Below, in pieces: positions 1-6,230 of a DNA stretch of 20,395 nucleotides. Every line of letters begins with the position of its first letter. Positions within the stretch are counted from its first letter, which is position 1. The notes under the pieces were generated by a model. It was not told the origin of the DNA. It worked only from the letters and a program-made list of their open reading frames with translations, and searched no databases. A program made the position numbers and the translations under genes. Source of the stretch: Candidatus Pullichristensenella stercoripullorum (GTDB taxonomy: Bacteria > Bacillota > Clostridia > Christensenellales > Aristaeellaceae); the NCBI GenBank assembly GCA_018712885.1, contig DVGE01000092.1:1-20395 (forward strand), given 5' to 3'.

Positions 1-74
1 AGCCCCTTGTATGCAGTCACGAAAATCTCAATTCCGGCGCGCCGCAGGAATGGCTTTGGCGAACCGTGTGTTTT

Positions 75-103
75 ATTATAGCGGAAAGGGCGCGGCCCGT
101 CAA
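75..103 (-). promoter_or_regulatory. Sigma-A promoter firing leftward out of the window
   Basis: On the minus strand, TTGACG (103-98) and TATAAT (80-75) are separated by exactly 17 bp. It lies just past the stop of the leftward gene cluster and should start a transcript near position 68 that leaves the window. The first 60 bases of that transcript contain only a weak candidate start (GTG at 20-18 with a poor Shine-Dalgarno), so its product cannot be named. There is no obvious terminator between the cluster end (126) and this promoter. Confidence 0.75.
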
Positions 104-125
104 GACCGGGGCGGGAAAAATCGCC

Positions 126-578
126 TCAGATGCAAAACGTCGTCCGCCCGTCGTTTTCGTCGGTGACGTATTCGAACCTGTCGCACAGCGCCCGCAGTTC
201 CGCGTCGGCGTGCAGCGCCTCAAGCACATTTTCGTCCTTGCAGTAGATCTCAAAATACCCCCCATCTACGCAAAGCACCGCGCAGCGGCAGGCAGCGCGC
301 TGATAGTCCTCGTAGTCGCAAACAGTCTCGCGCACGGCCTCGCCTGAGTAGCCAAAGGCCCGGGCGAAGAGTATGTAGGGCTCAGCGTCGAGCCATTGCA
401 TAAATTCGCGGGACGTATACGAGCCCTCCGGGTCGGTCTCTTCGTCGATGCAGGTAAAGCTGTCCAACTGCCACGCCGGATAGCGCCCGCAGAGGACGCC
501 CATCACGCGCCGCCAGATGAGCGCGAGCGTTTTCAAATTCATGTCCGCATCCGCTCTGAGAAAAAGTCCGCGCGTCAC
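126..578 (-). CDS. Hypothetical protein, last gene of the overlapping small-gene cluster
   Basis: I do not recognise this 150-residue protein. The GTG start at 578 is chosen because AAGGAGG (593-587) sits 8 bases upstream, and the GTGA junction mimics the overlapping starts used by its neighbours. The frame is open further upstream (ATG at 773), but that ATG has no usable ribosome site and lies inside the remnant of a paralogous gene. ATG at 542 is a second, weaker alternative. The protein has no signal peptide or membrane span. It is soluble-looking, mixed alpha/beta, with aromatic and Cys residues (for example CRCAVLC followed by DGGYFEIYCKDE near the C-terminus). It may instead be the C-terminal part of a fusion with the upstream frame, since no in-frame stop separates them between 806 and 578. 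Function unknown. Confidence 0.6.
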   Translation of the reverse strand: MTRGLFLRADADMNLKTLALIWRRVMGVLCGRYPAWQLDSFTCIDEETDPEGSYTSREFMQWLDAEPYILFARAFGYSGEAVRETVCDYEDYQRAACRCAVLCVDGGYFEIYCKDENVLEALHADAELRALCDRFEYVTDENDGRTTFCI

Positions 579-1172
579 CGTCTGTTCCTCCTTGCCCTCG
601 CCGTGCTTTGGCGGACCATACATGCGCCTGAGCTGCCGGTAGCCCCCGCGCTGCCCGAAGCCGTCCATCGGCATCCACGGCAGGGGGCAGTATCTCTGGA
701 TGACCGCGCGCAGCGCCTTGTCATCATCCAGACAGAAGCTGTACGCATCGCCGAAGCGGAGGTAATTGCGCATCCTCTGCCATTCGAAAAAAAAGGCCAG
801 CTCTTCTCAGGGCCTTTCCAGCGGCGAGATGAGCAGCATCGGTATGCGGCCGGAATACCTGTTGCCGTACACTGTAAGCGTGCCGATACAGCGCACGTCC
901 TCCCAGCGAAGTTCAACGCGCGTCCATAGTTTGTAGAGCCGCAGGCCGCGCTCGTCCACCACCAGATACCCGGCCATGCACACGGCCGCGGCGAGCATCA
1001 GGACGCAGCACAGCATGAGAAGAATGAATATCCCCATCCCCGGCCTCGGCGACGCTCCCGTTGCGGGAGGCAAAGCGCGGGGCAGGGCTATGACCCCAAA
1101 GGCGAACAGGCCGAAGGCTGCGGCCGCCTCCAACAGGTTCGTGGGGCGCGCATAGCGCCGGCGGTCTTTCAC
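579..1172 (-). pseudogene. Broken third copy of the membrane-anchored PH-like paralog family
   Basis: The GTG start at 1172 overlaps the stop of the preceding gene (GTGA) and has GGGAGG upstream. The protein resembles the gene at 1169-1777: two hydrophobic segments, then a closely similar stretch containing YLVVDE, LYKLWTRVEL and a W-E-D-V-R core, then LLISPLE. In both sister genes the next residues are P-W. Here the Trp codon is TGA (809-807), ending the product at 121 residues. Similarity continues in the same frame after the stop (LRFGDA, then CPLPWMPM matching CPLPWTPL of the sister, then PPK). The original stop may be the TGA at 577-575, which is now out of frame, suggesting a second lesion near the 3' end. 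A truncated 121-residue membrane protein may still be made. Translational readthrough is possible but less likely. Confidence 0.65.
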
Positions 1173-1777
1173 GCGCGCCTCCCTTTCTTTCCCGCGTCGT
1201 CCGCGTTCCCGCCCTCTTTGGGCGGGTCGAACGTGTAGACGTGCTTTTTCTCGATGCAGCGGCAGGTCAGCGGCGTCCAAGGCAGCGGGCAGTTGGCCTC
1301 GATGGCCTCGCGCAGGCCGCGCCAGTCCTCCACGCAGAGGCTGCGCGCGCCGCCAAAGCGCAGCACATTGCCCGTAAAGTGGAGATCGCTGCCGACGCCC
1401 TCCGCCGCCCACGGCTCCGCAAGCGGCGAGATGAGCACTACCTTTCGATGGTGATCGTAGGTGTGGTACCGATGCCCGCTGCCAGTCAGATAGGCAAAGC
1501 GGCTGACGCAGCGCACCTCCTCCCAGGGAAGTTCCACGCGCGTCCACAGTTTGTAGAGCCGCGCGCCGCATTCGTCCACCACCAGATACCCGGCGTGCCA
1601 GACGATCTCAAAGGCAAAGACGAGCGCGATCGCGCCCGCAAGGAGGCCCAGCCACCGCCATTGCGGGTCTGCCAGTATCATGACGGCCCCGCGCGCGAAA
1701 TAAACGAGCGCGCACAGGCAGAACAACACAACGAAGCGGTTCGTGAACCGCGCGTAACGCGCGCGCTGTCCTTTCAT
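1169..1777 (-). CDS. Membrane-anchored PH-like domain protein (paralog 2)
   Basis: This is a 202-residue protein with two hydrophobic segments near residues 14-55 (RFVVLFCLCALVYFARG, then LLAGAIALVFAFEIVW). A beta-rich part follows, beginning GYLVVDECGARLYKLWTRVE, which recalls the small bacterial PH/DUF304-type domains that follow a helical hairpin. That family link is by pattern only. The ATG at 1777 overlaps the upstream stop (ATGA) and follows GGGGGAGAAGG. Its own TGA overlaps the GTG of the next copy. It aligns with both neighbouring copies through a conserved LISPL..PW motif and a CPLPWTPL motif. Probably an inner-membrane protein with its beta domain in the cytoplasm. It is expressed with the cluster from the promoter at 2866-2895. 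Specific role unknown. Confidence 0.75.
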   Translation of the reverse strand: MKGQRARYARFTNRFVVLFCLCALVYFARGAVMILADPQWRWLGLLAGAIALVFAFEIVWHAGYLVVDECGARLYKLWTRVELPWEEVRCVSRFAYLTGSGHRYHTYDHHRKVVLISPLAEPWAAEGVGSDLHFTGNVLRFGGARSLCVEDWRGLREAIEANCPLPWTPLTCRCIEKKHVYTFDPPKEGGNADDAGKKGRRA

Positions 1778-2235
1778 GCCTTCTCCCCCTTTTCCCACGT
1801 ACAGGCCGCCTCCCGCGCGCGCAGGCAGAGCCAGCGCCCGTTGTCCAGCAGCGCCAGCGCCGCATACGCGCTGCCCTCGCGTCCCATCCACAGCGCCAGC
1901 ACTTCCGCCGGGGGATGGCCGCGCCGCCGCTGCACCTGCCCGTCGCCAGCCGCGCCGGAAAGATCGCCGTGCAGGCGCAGATGCGAAACGCCGTCAAAGC
2001 GCAACCGGGCGCGCTTTTTGCCGTTGTCGGCGCGCAGGCGCAGCAGCGCCGCCTCGCCGCGCAGCGACAGTTCGAGCAGATGCCAGTCGTGAAAGCCCGC
2101 CGTTTCCGCGAGCGTCGCCTGCCATGCCTCCGGCAGCGTGGCGCACATGCGCGCTTCCTCGGCGAGCAGCGCCTCGTCCGCCTCCGGGGCGGCAAAGTAG
2201 CGGGCGGCGAGCGCTTCCAGATCGCGCTGTTTCAT
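1774..2235 (-). CDS. Hypothetical 153-residue cytoplasmic protein
   Basis: I do not recognise this protein. It starts at ATG 2235, which overlaps the stop of the preceding gene (ATGA) and has AAAGGAG eight bases upstream. It ends in an ATGA overlap with the next gene, so it is almost surely translated in coupling with both. It has an Ala/Leu/Glu-rich helical N-terminal half (about residues 1-45). A beta-like part follows with alternating charged and hydrophobic residues (LELSLRGEAALLRLRAD, then ARLRFDGVSHLRLHGDL). A second beta-like stretch lies near residues 110-142 (VLALWMGR, then ALALLDNGRWLCLRAR). There is no signal peptide or membrane span. It is unrelated in sequence to the PH-like paralogs on either side. 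Coupling suggests a partner role for those membrane proteins, but this is inference. Confidence 0.7.
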   Translation of the reverse strand: MKQRDLEALAARYFAAPEADEALLAEEARMCATLPEAWQATLAETAGFHDWHLLELSLRGEAALLRLRADNGKKRARLRFDGVSHLRLHGDLSGAAGDGQVQRRRGHPPAEVLALWMGREGSAYAALALLDNGRWLCLRAREAACTWEKGEKA

Positions 2236-2846
2236 GGCTTTTTCTCCTTTCGTGCCGCCTTGCGCGGGCGGGTATGGCCCTCGTCCGGCCCGAGAAGCCT
2301 GCCGTTCCCGCACAGGGGCGTGCCGGGCTGATACCACATCGCTTTGCAGTCGGTCAGCGGGCAGTGCCTGAAAAGCGCCGCCTGAAACCGCGCCCCGGCG
2401 TTGAGGATCAATGTCGTCTCCGCGCCATCCCGCCAGAAATTGCGCCACTTGCGCAGGTCGAAGCGGGGCATGGGGGCATCCCACGGCGCTTCCAGCGAGG
2501 AGACGAGTAGATAGGGAAGCTGCGCGCCTCTTTCCGAAACGGTGAACGCGGCGACGCTGCGCACGTCCTTCCAGTCGAGCCGCACGCGCGCTCCGAGCTT
2601 CCACAGGCGCACGCCCTTCGCGTCCACGGCCGCCAGCCCGCCGCAGACAAGCGCGCCGCCAAGCCCTGCCGCCGCGAGCGATCGATACGCGCCCACGGCG
2701 GCCATCGCCGTGCCGGGCGGCGAGATGAGCAGCCCCAACAGCCCGGCGACGGCGCAAACACATCCAAAGACGACCTGCAAGGGGTTCATCCACTGCACGC
2801 CGCTTTCGCGCTTTTTCGACATTTTTCGCCGCCTGTTTCCCTGCAT
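2232..2846 (-). CDS. Membrane-anchored PH-like domain protein (paralog 1), first gene of cluster
   Basis: This is a 204-residue protein and the most diverged of the three paralogs. A basic N-terminus is followed by two hydrophobic segments (about residues 22-41 and 46-71). A beta-rich part with AAVDAKGVRLWKLGARVRLD and a W-K-D-V-R core follows. LLVSSLEAPW then matches the LISPL..PW motif of the sister genes, and CPLTD matches their CPLPW. The ATG at 2846 is preferred because GGAGG lies 8 bases upstream. An alternative ATG at 2822 (MSKKRE) is in frame with weaker support. It is transcribed from a strong promoter only about 13 bases ahead of the start. A short, very basic C-terminus (RPRKAARKEKKP) ends in the ATGA overlap. 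Role unknown. Confidence 0.75.
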   Translation of the reverse strand: MQGNRRRKMSKKRESGVQWMNPLQVVFGCVCAVAGLLGLLISPPGTAMAAVGAYRSLAAAGLGGALVCGGLAAVDAKGVRLWKLGARVRLDWKDVRSVAAFTVSERGAQLPYLLVSSLEAPWDAPMPRFDLRKWRNFWRDGAETTLILNAGARFQAALFRHCPLTDCKAMWYQPGTPLCGNGRLLGPDEGHTRPRKAARKEKKP

Positions 2847-2865
2847 CCCTCACCCCTCCGCCCCT

Positions 2866-2895
2866 ATCATACCACGCCCCCGCCGCGCCCGTCAA
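2866..2895 (-). promoter_or_regulatory. Promoter of the small overlapping-gene cluster
   Basis: On the minus strand, TTGACG (2895-2890) and TATGAT (2871-2866) are separated by 18 bp. The predicted start of transcription falls near 2859, leaving a leader of about a dozen bases that is mostly the ribosome site GGAGG. It is divergent from the EF-hand gene. Confidence 0.75.
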
Positions 2896-2970
2896 CGCGC
2901 CGCCCAACGTCAAATTTTCGCGCGCCCCCGCGCGGGCAGGAAAACGGCGTCGCCGCGTCGAAATCTATCC

Positions 2971-2976
2971 TATATT
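2971..2976 (+). promoter_or_regulatory. Possible -10 element of the EF-hand gene
   Basis: TATATT lies 23 bases before the ATG at 2999, in a short AT-rich island in otherwise GC-rich DNA. No convincing -35 hexamer stands 16-18 bases upstream, so the promoter may need an activator or an alternative sigma factor. Confidence 0.35.
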
Positions 2977-2998
2977 GCTTCTTGGGGGAGGCGCGCGC

Positions 2999-3352
2999 AT
3001 GGACAGGGACTTTTTGAGTGAATTTCTCGACCTCAACGGCGATGGCCACGTTACGCCCGAGGAGGCGCGCATCGGCCTGAGCTTCCTCGAAACGGCCCTG
3101 CACCGCGAGCCGGAGCTGTGGGACGAGGACGGCTTCGACGAGAACGCCGCGGATGACGACGGCGAATACGGCTTCGGCGGCTACCTTCTGGACGACGATG
3201 ACGGCAGCTTCGAGGGCTTCGACGAGGAGGACGACGACGCGCAGGACGACAGCGGCGACGCGGACAACACCTTCATCGAGGACTTTGACGGCTTTGACAG
3301 CTTCGATGAAGACGACGGCTTCGACGACGAAATAGACCGCGACGGCTTCTAG
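2999..3352 (+). CDS. Acidic protein with a single EF-hand calcium-binding loop
   Basis: This 117-residue protein begins at ATG 2999, with GGGGGAGG seven bases upstream. Residues 11-22 form a textbook EF-hand loop: Asp11, Asn13, Asp15, Gly16, Val18 and Glu22 occupy the expected positions 1, 3, 5, 6, 8 and 12. The flanks (DFLSEFL before, ARIGLSFLETAL after) suit the entering and exiting helices. From about residue 38 to the end the protein is dominated by Asp/Glu with recurring Phe, in units such as DGFDE, EGFDEE, DGFDSF and DGFDDE. It has no signal peptide, membrane span or second EF hand. Calcium binding is well supported by the loop. The acidic aromatic-spaced tail could bind calcium, basic proteins or polysaccharide, but this is inference. 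It is probably a single-gene unit. Confidence 0.8.
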   Translation: MDRDFLSEFLDLNGDGHVTPEEARIGLSFLETALHREPELWDEDGFDENAADDDGEYGFGGYLLDDDDGSFEGFDEEDDDAQDDSGDADNTFIEDFDGFDSFDEDDGFDDEIDRDGF

Positions 3353-3716
3353 GCGCGGCAAAAGCGGAAGAAGGCGGCGTTCCATCGTCCACACGGCTCC
3401 CTTGCGGACGCCGTCGGGCAAACGGTATTTTGAGGATGCATTGCTATGCGCCGTCACCACGTGGCGCGGACGATTTGGCTCCGTCCCCGTCCACATTGCA
3501 AGTGGAGAGCGTCCCCTAAAATTCAACGATCAAACGCGACTGATCAGCAGCATTTCCCTTTTGCGCTCTGCGCATGCCCATAATATCCATCAAACAGGCA
3601 CCGTCGTCCCTGCGACGGTGTCTATCGCTTTTGTTCGCCTGTTTGTATGGGCTGCGCAGATCGCGCCTCCGTTTCTGACCCGACAGGCCAAAGCCGCTTT
3701 GCGCGCAAATTCGCGC
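3353..3716. other. Gene-free stretch between the EF-hand gene and the tRNA
   Basis: I find no convincing gene here on either strand. Short open frames exist, but none has a ribosome site together with coding-like sequence. The stretch contains the hairpin at 3599-3620, a five-base stem TCCAC/GTGGA around 3490-3507, and AT-richer sequence than its surroundings from about 3520 on. No clear terminator follows the EF-hand gene directly. Confidence 0.5.
3599..3620 (+). terminator. Stem-loop, possible weak terminator
   Basis: CACCGTCG (3599-3606) pairs perfectly with CGACGGTG (3613-3620) around the loop TCCCTG. The following sequence (TCTATCGCTTTTGTT) has only a broken T tract, so termination, if any, would be weak. 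It could end the EF-hand transcript, about 250 bases downstream of its stop codon. Confidence 0.4.
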
Positions 3717-3745
3717 TTGCAAAATCGCCGTCGCTGTGCTATACT
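3717..3745 (+). promoter_or_regulatory. Promoter of the tRNA-Arg gene
   Basis: TTGCAA (3717-3722) and TATACT (3740-3745) are separated by 17 bp, placing the start of transcription near 3752 and the mature tRNA end at 3765. Confidence 0.75.
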
Positions 3746-3764
3746 GTATGGGCTATGGAAGCAT

Positions 3765-3840
3765 GCACCCGTAGCTTAGCGGATAAAGTGTTCGACTCCG
3801 ACTCGAAAGACCGTGGGTTCAAATCCCGCCGGGTGCGCCA
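3765..3840 (+). tRNA. tRNA-Arg, anticodon CCG
   Basis: A 76-base cloverleaf with encoded CCA. The acceptor stem GCACCCG (3765-3771) pairs with CGGGTGC (3830-3836). The D arm is GCTT/AAGT with one G-T pair. The anticodon stem TTCGA/TCGAA encloses the loop CTCCGAC with anticodon CCG at 3798-3800. The T arm GTGGG/CCCGC carries the loop TTCAAAT. The discriminator base is G, followed by CCA (3838-3840). Anticodon CCG reads CGG (Arg), a codon expected to be used in this GC-rich genome. Confidence 0.95.
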
Positions 3841-3843
3841 CCA

Positions 3844-3891
3844 TCCCTACCAGTTTTTGATACAAAGCTGGTAGGGAGTTTTTTATCTTTT
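3844..3891 (+). terminator. Rho-independent terminator of the tRNA-Arg gene
   Basis: TCCCTACCAG (3844-3853) pairs perfectly with CTGGTAGGGA (3868-3877), a 10-bp stem with a 14-base loop. A run of six T (3879-3884) and further T-rich sequence follow. Confidence 0.9.
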
Positions 3892-4074
3892 CGAGGCGCA
3901 AACACTTTGGACAAAGGGACATTCGCATCATTTCCGCCAAATGGAGTATCTATGCTCTGTGGCGTCCTGCTTGCATTTCCATGCGCTCAGGCAGCTTTTC
4001 CAGCCTCGATCCAATGCGCCCCGTCTGCGGCCGTCTGGCGCGTGGGACGTTTTGGCGGATGGCTTTTGCCATGG

Positions 4075-5232
4075 TCAGGAGGGGACGCCGGCGGGGGCGG
4101 CGTGGACGGTTTTGCCGCCTATGATGGTGCGCAGGATGTTGAAGTCGCTGTCGCAGACGACGATGTCCGCGTCCTTGCCCGGTTCCAGCGAGCCTTTGGC
4201 GGTCAGGCCGAGGCGCCTGGCGGGGTTGAGGCTGGCCGCGTTCACGGCCTGCCAGGGCGTCAGGGTCGTGTTGGCCAGCAGGTTGCGCACGGCCTGGTTC
4301 AGTTTGAGCACGCTGCCGGCGATGGTGCCGTTTGGGAGGCGGCACTCGACGCCCTTGACGAAGATCGGCTGCCCGCCCAGGCTGTATTCGCCGTCGGGCA
4401 GGCCGCCCGCGCGCGTGCAGTCGGAGATCAGCACCAGCATTTCCCCCTTCATGCGCGCCACAAGCGGGAAAAGGCGGCGGTCTACGTGAAACGTGTCGGC
4501 GATCAATTCGCAGCTGACGCGGTCGTCGGTCAGCGCCGCGCCGACCACGCCGGGGGCGCGCTGCTTGAGCGGCGTCTGCGCGTTGAACAGGTGCGTCACG
4601 TGGCGCACGCCCGCCTCGATCGCCGCCGTCGCCTGGTCGCAATCGGCGGCGGTGTGGCCCATGGCGATCAGGCACTTGCCGGCCATCGCGCGGATGCAGT
4701 CCATGTTCCCCGGCATCTCCGGGGCGATGGTGAACACGCGCAGTATATCCAGATATTCCTCGAGGAAGGCGGCGTCGCCGGGGCGGATGTTTTCGCCCGC
4801 CTGCGCGCCTTTTTTGACGGGGTTGATAAACGGCCCCTCGGCGTTGAGGCCGAGCACTTGCGCGCCCCGCCAGTCCGCGCCGCGCGAGGCCGACATCGCC
4901 GCGCGGATCTGCGCAAAGGCCACGCGCAGTTCATCTTCGGGAACCGTCATCGTGGTGGGCAGAAAGCCGGTCACGCCGTTGCGGGCCAGCCCTTCGGCCA
5001 TGACGCGCAGGCCCTCGAAGCTGCCGTCCGAGGCGTCCGCGCCCAGGTAGCCGTGGATGTGCATGTCGATCAGCCCCGGGATGACGGCGCCGCCCTTCGC
5101 GTCGATGACCCCGGCGTCCATGGGGACTTCGCCGGGGGCGACGACGCCGATGATCTTTTCCGCAAAGAGCAGACAGGCGCCCTTTTCGATATGATCGGGC
5201 ATGAAGATCGAACCGTTGACGATCGCTTGCAT
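4075..5232 (-). CDS. nagA: N-acetylglucosamine-6-phosphate deacetylase NagA
   Basis: NagA hydrolyses GlcNAc-6-phosphate to glucosamine-6-phosphate and acetate in the cytoplasm, feeding NagB. The 385-residue length is normal for the family. Amidohydrolase features are in order: His58-x-His60 in GLIDMHIHG, Glu132 in NAEGPF, His193 in MGHTAADC, His214 in THLFNA, and Asp271 in LISD as the probable catalytic acid/base. The C-terminal stretch NPARRLGL..KGSLEPGKDADIVV is typical. The ATG at 5232 is chosen over upstream open sequence because GGGAG lies nine bases before it and the N-terminus begins with the usual beta strand (AIVNGSIFMPD). It is transcribed alone, divergently from nagB, from its own promoter. 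No terminator is obvious downstream (3892-4074). Function is very likely. Confidence 0.93.
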   Translation of the reverse strand: MQAIVNGSIFMPDHIEKGACLLFAEKIIGVVAPGEVPMDAGVIDAKGGAVIPGLIDMHIHGYLGADASDGSFEGLRVMAEGLARNGVTGFLPTTMTVPEDELRVAFAQIRAAMSASRGADWRGAQVLGLNAEGPFINPVKKGAQAGENIRPGDAAFLEEYLDILRVFTIAPEMPGNMDCIRAMAGKCLIAMGHTAADCDQATAAIEAGVRHVTHLFNAQTPLKQRAPGVVGAALTDDRVSCELIADTFHVDRRLFPLVARMKGEMLVLISDCTRAGGLPDGEYSLGGQPIFVKGVECRLPNGTIAGSVLKLNQAVRNLLANTTLTPWQAVNAASLNPARRLGLTAKGSLEPGKDADIVVCDSDFNILRTIIGGKTVHAAPAGVPS

Positions 5233-5308
5233 CGCGCTGTCTCCCGCCTTTCGCAACGCGCTCCAGCACCCCGGGCTGAAAGAGCGTCCCTTCGTTCCGC
5301 ACGCTTCC

Positions 5309-5337
5309 ATTATAGTTTGAACCGCTCCATTTCGCAA
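5309..5337 (-). promoter_or_regulatory. nagA promoter
   Basis: On the minus strand, TTGCGA (5337-5332) and a perfect TATAAT (5314-5309) are 17 bp apart, giving a leader of about 70 bases before the nagA ATG. Confidence 0.8.
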
Positions 5338-5382
5338 CCGCAAAACGCCCTCGCCGAAGAATTTTCCCCGTCTGCCGGTTGC
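5334..5382. promoter_or_regulatory. Inverted repeat embracing both nag -35 elements, candidate operator
   Basis: GCAACCG (5334-5340) and its exact complement CGGTTGC (5376-5382) are arranged head to head 35 bp apart. Each half contains the first four bases of a -35 hexamer, for nagA and nagB respectively. A regulator sensing an amino-sugar phosphate could bind both. The half-site is only seven bases long, so chance is possible. Confidence 0.35.
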
Positions 5383-5407
5383 AATCGCCGGCCGCATGGT
5401 TTACAAT
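5379..5407 (+). promoter_or_regulatory. nagB-kinase operon promoter
   Basis: TTGCAA (5379-5384) and TACAAT (5402-5407) are separated by 17 bp. The predicted start near 5414 gives a leader of about 48 bases to the nagB ATG. Confidence 0.78.
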
Positions 5408-5461
5408 AGAAAAAACGCGGCCACAGCGCGCCGCCGAGAAAAAGTGAGGAGCGTTTTGAAC

Positions 5462-6193
5462 ATGTCTGGAGTCCGAATGATCGTGCTTGACACCCCCGAA
5501 GACGTGGGAAGGCTTGCCGCCGACCTGTTTGAGATGGAGATCGCCGCGCGTCCCGCCTGCGTGCTCGGGCTGGCGACCGGTTCGACCCCCCTGCCTCTGT
5601 ACCGCGAGCTGGTGGCCCGCAACAAAGCCGGGCGCATCGACTTTTCCCGGGTGCGTACCTTCAACCTCGACGAATACGAGGGGCTTGCTCCCGACCATCC
5701 CCAGAGCTACCGCCGCTTCATGCAGGAAAACCTCTTCGACCACATCAACATCCGGCCGGAGAACACGCGCGTGCCGGACGGCCTCGCCGCCGACCCCGAG
5801 GCGATGTTCGCCGGCTACGAGCGCGAGATCGGCGCCTGCGGCGGCATCGACCTGCAGCTGCTGGGCATCGGCCACGACGGGCACATCGGCTTTAACGAGC
5901 CGGGCGACTTTTTCCCGCCCTGTACCCACGATGTGACGCTCACGGCGCAGACCCGCGAAGCCAACAAGCGCTTCTTTGCCTCGCTCGACGAGGTGCCCCT
6001 GCGCGCCTACACGATGGGCGTGGGCACGGTGATGGCGGCGCGGAAGATCGTCATCCTCATCACCGGCGCGGACAAGGCGGATATCCTCCAGCGCGCCTTC
6101 TTTGCGCCCGTGACCCCGCAGGTGCCCGCCTCGGTGCTGCAATTCCACCACGACGTGACGCTGATCTGCGACCGCGCCGCCGCCGGGCGCTGA
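5462..6193 (+). CDS. nagB: Glucosamine-6-phosphate deaminase NagB
   Basis: NagB converts glucosamine-6-phosphate to fructose-6-phosphate and ammonia, linking amino-sugar salvage to glycolysis. The 243-residue protein shows the phosphate-binding loop LATGSTPLPLY (about residues 37-47). FNLDEYEGL carries the catalytic Asp70, and GIGHDGHIGFNEPG carries Asp139, His141 and Glu146. GVGTVMAARKI and ITGADKADILQRAFF are also typical. The ATG at 5462 has GAGGAG ten bases upstream. An in-frame ATG at 5477 (MIVLDTPED, with GGAG five bases before) would give the more usual N-terminus and cannot be excluded. It is the first gene of a two-gene operon with the kinase-fold protein, 37 bases apart. The length is slightly short compared with the E. 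coli enzyme, which has an allosteric C-terminal extension. Confidence 0.95.
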   Translation: MSGVRMIVLDTPEDVGRLAADLFEMEIAARPACVLGLATGSTPLPLYRELVARNKAGRIDFSRVRTFNLDEYEGLAPDHPQSYRRFMQENLFDHINIRPENTRVPDGLAADPEAMFAGYEREIGACGGIDLQLLGIGHDGHIGFNEPGDFFPPCTHDVTLTAQTREANKRFFASLDEVPLRAYTMGVGTVMAARKIVILITGADKADILQRAFFAPVTPQVPASVLQFHHDVTLICDRAAAGR

Positions 6194-6230
6194 ACCCTTC
6201 CGTAAGAGACCACCAAGGGAGCGAAGACGT

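Noticed and set aside
1..68. 5' end of tmRNA or another known RNA at the left edge
   Set aside because: Only a few G-rich bases at the edge resemble one; too short to support.
126..773. A 215-residue gene starting at ATG 773
   Set aside because: The ATG has no properly spaced ribosome site, and the first 65 residues match the interior of a neighbouring paralog. The GTG at 578 with AAGGAGG is better supported.
807..809. TGA read as Trp (alternative genetic code) in the third paralog
   Set aside because: TGA is the ordinary stop of nagA, nagB, anmK, oppB and others here, so a genome-wide reassignment is ruled out.
3402..3779. 125-codon open frame between the EF-hand gene and the tRNA
   Set aside because: It has no ribosome site or coding-like pattern, and it runs through the tRNA promoter into the tRNA.
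3765..3891. Integration site at the tRNA-Arg 3' end
   Set aside because: I saw no repeat of the tRNA 3' end and no integrase or foreign-looking genes downstream; ordinary nagA follows.
3907..5409. 500-codon open frame on the plus strand
   Set aside because: It is antisense to nagA, has a repetitive composition and lacks a ribosome site; a shadow frame.
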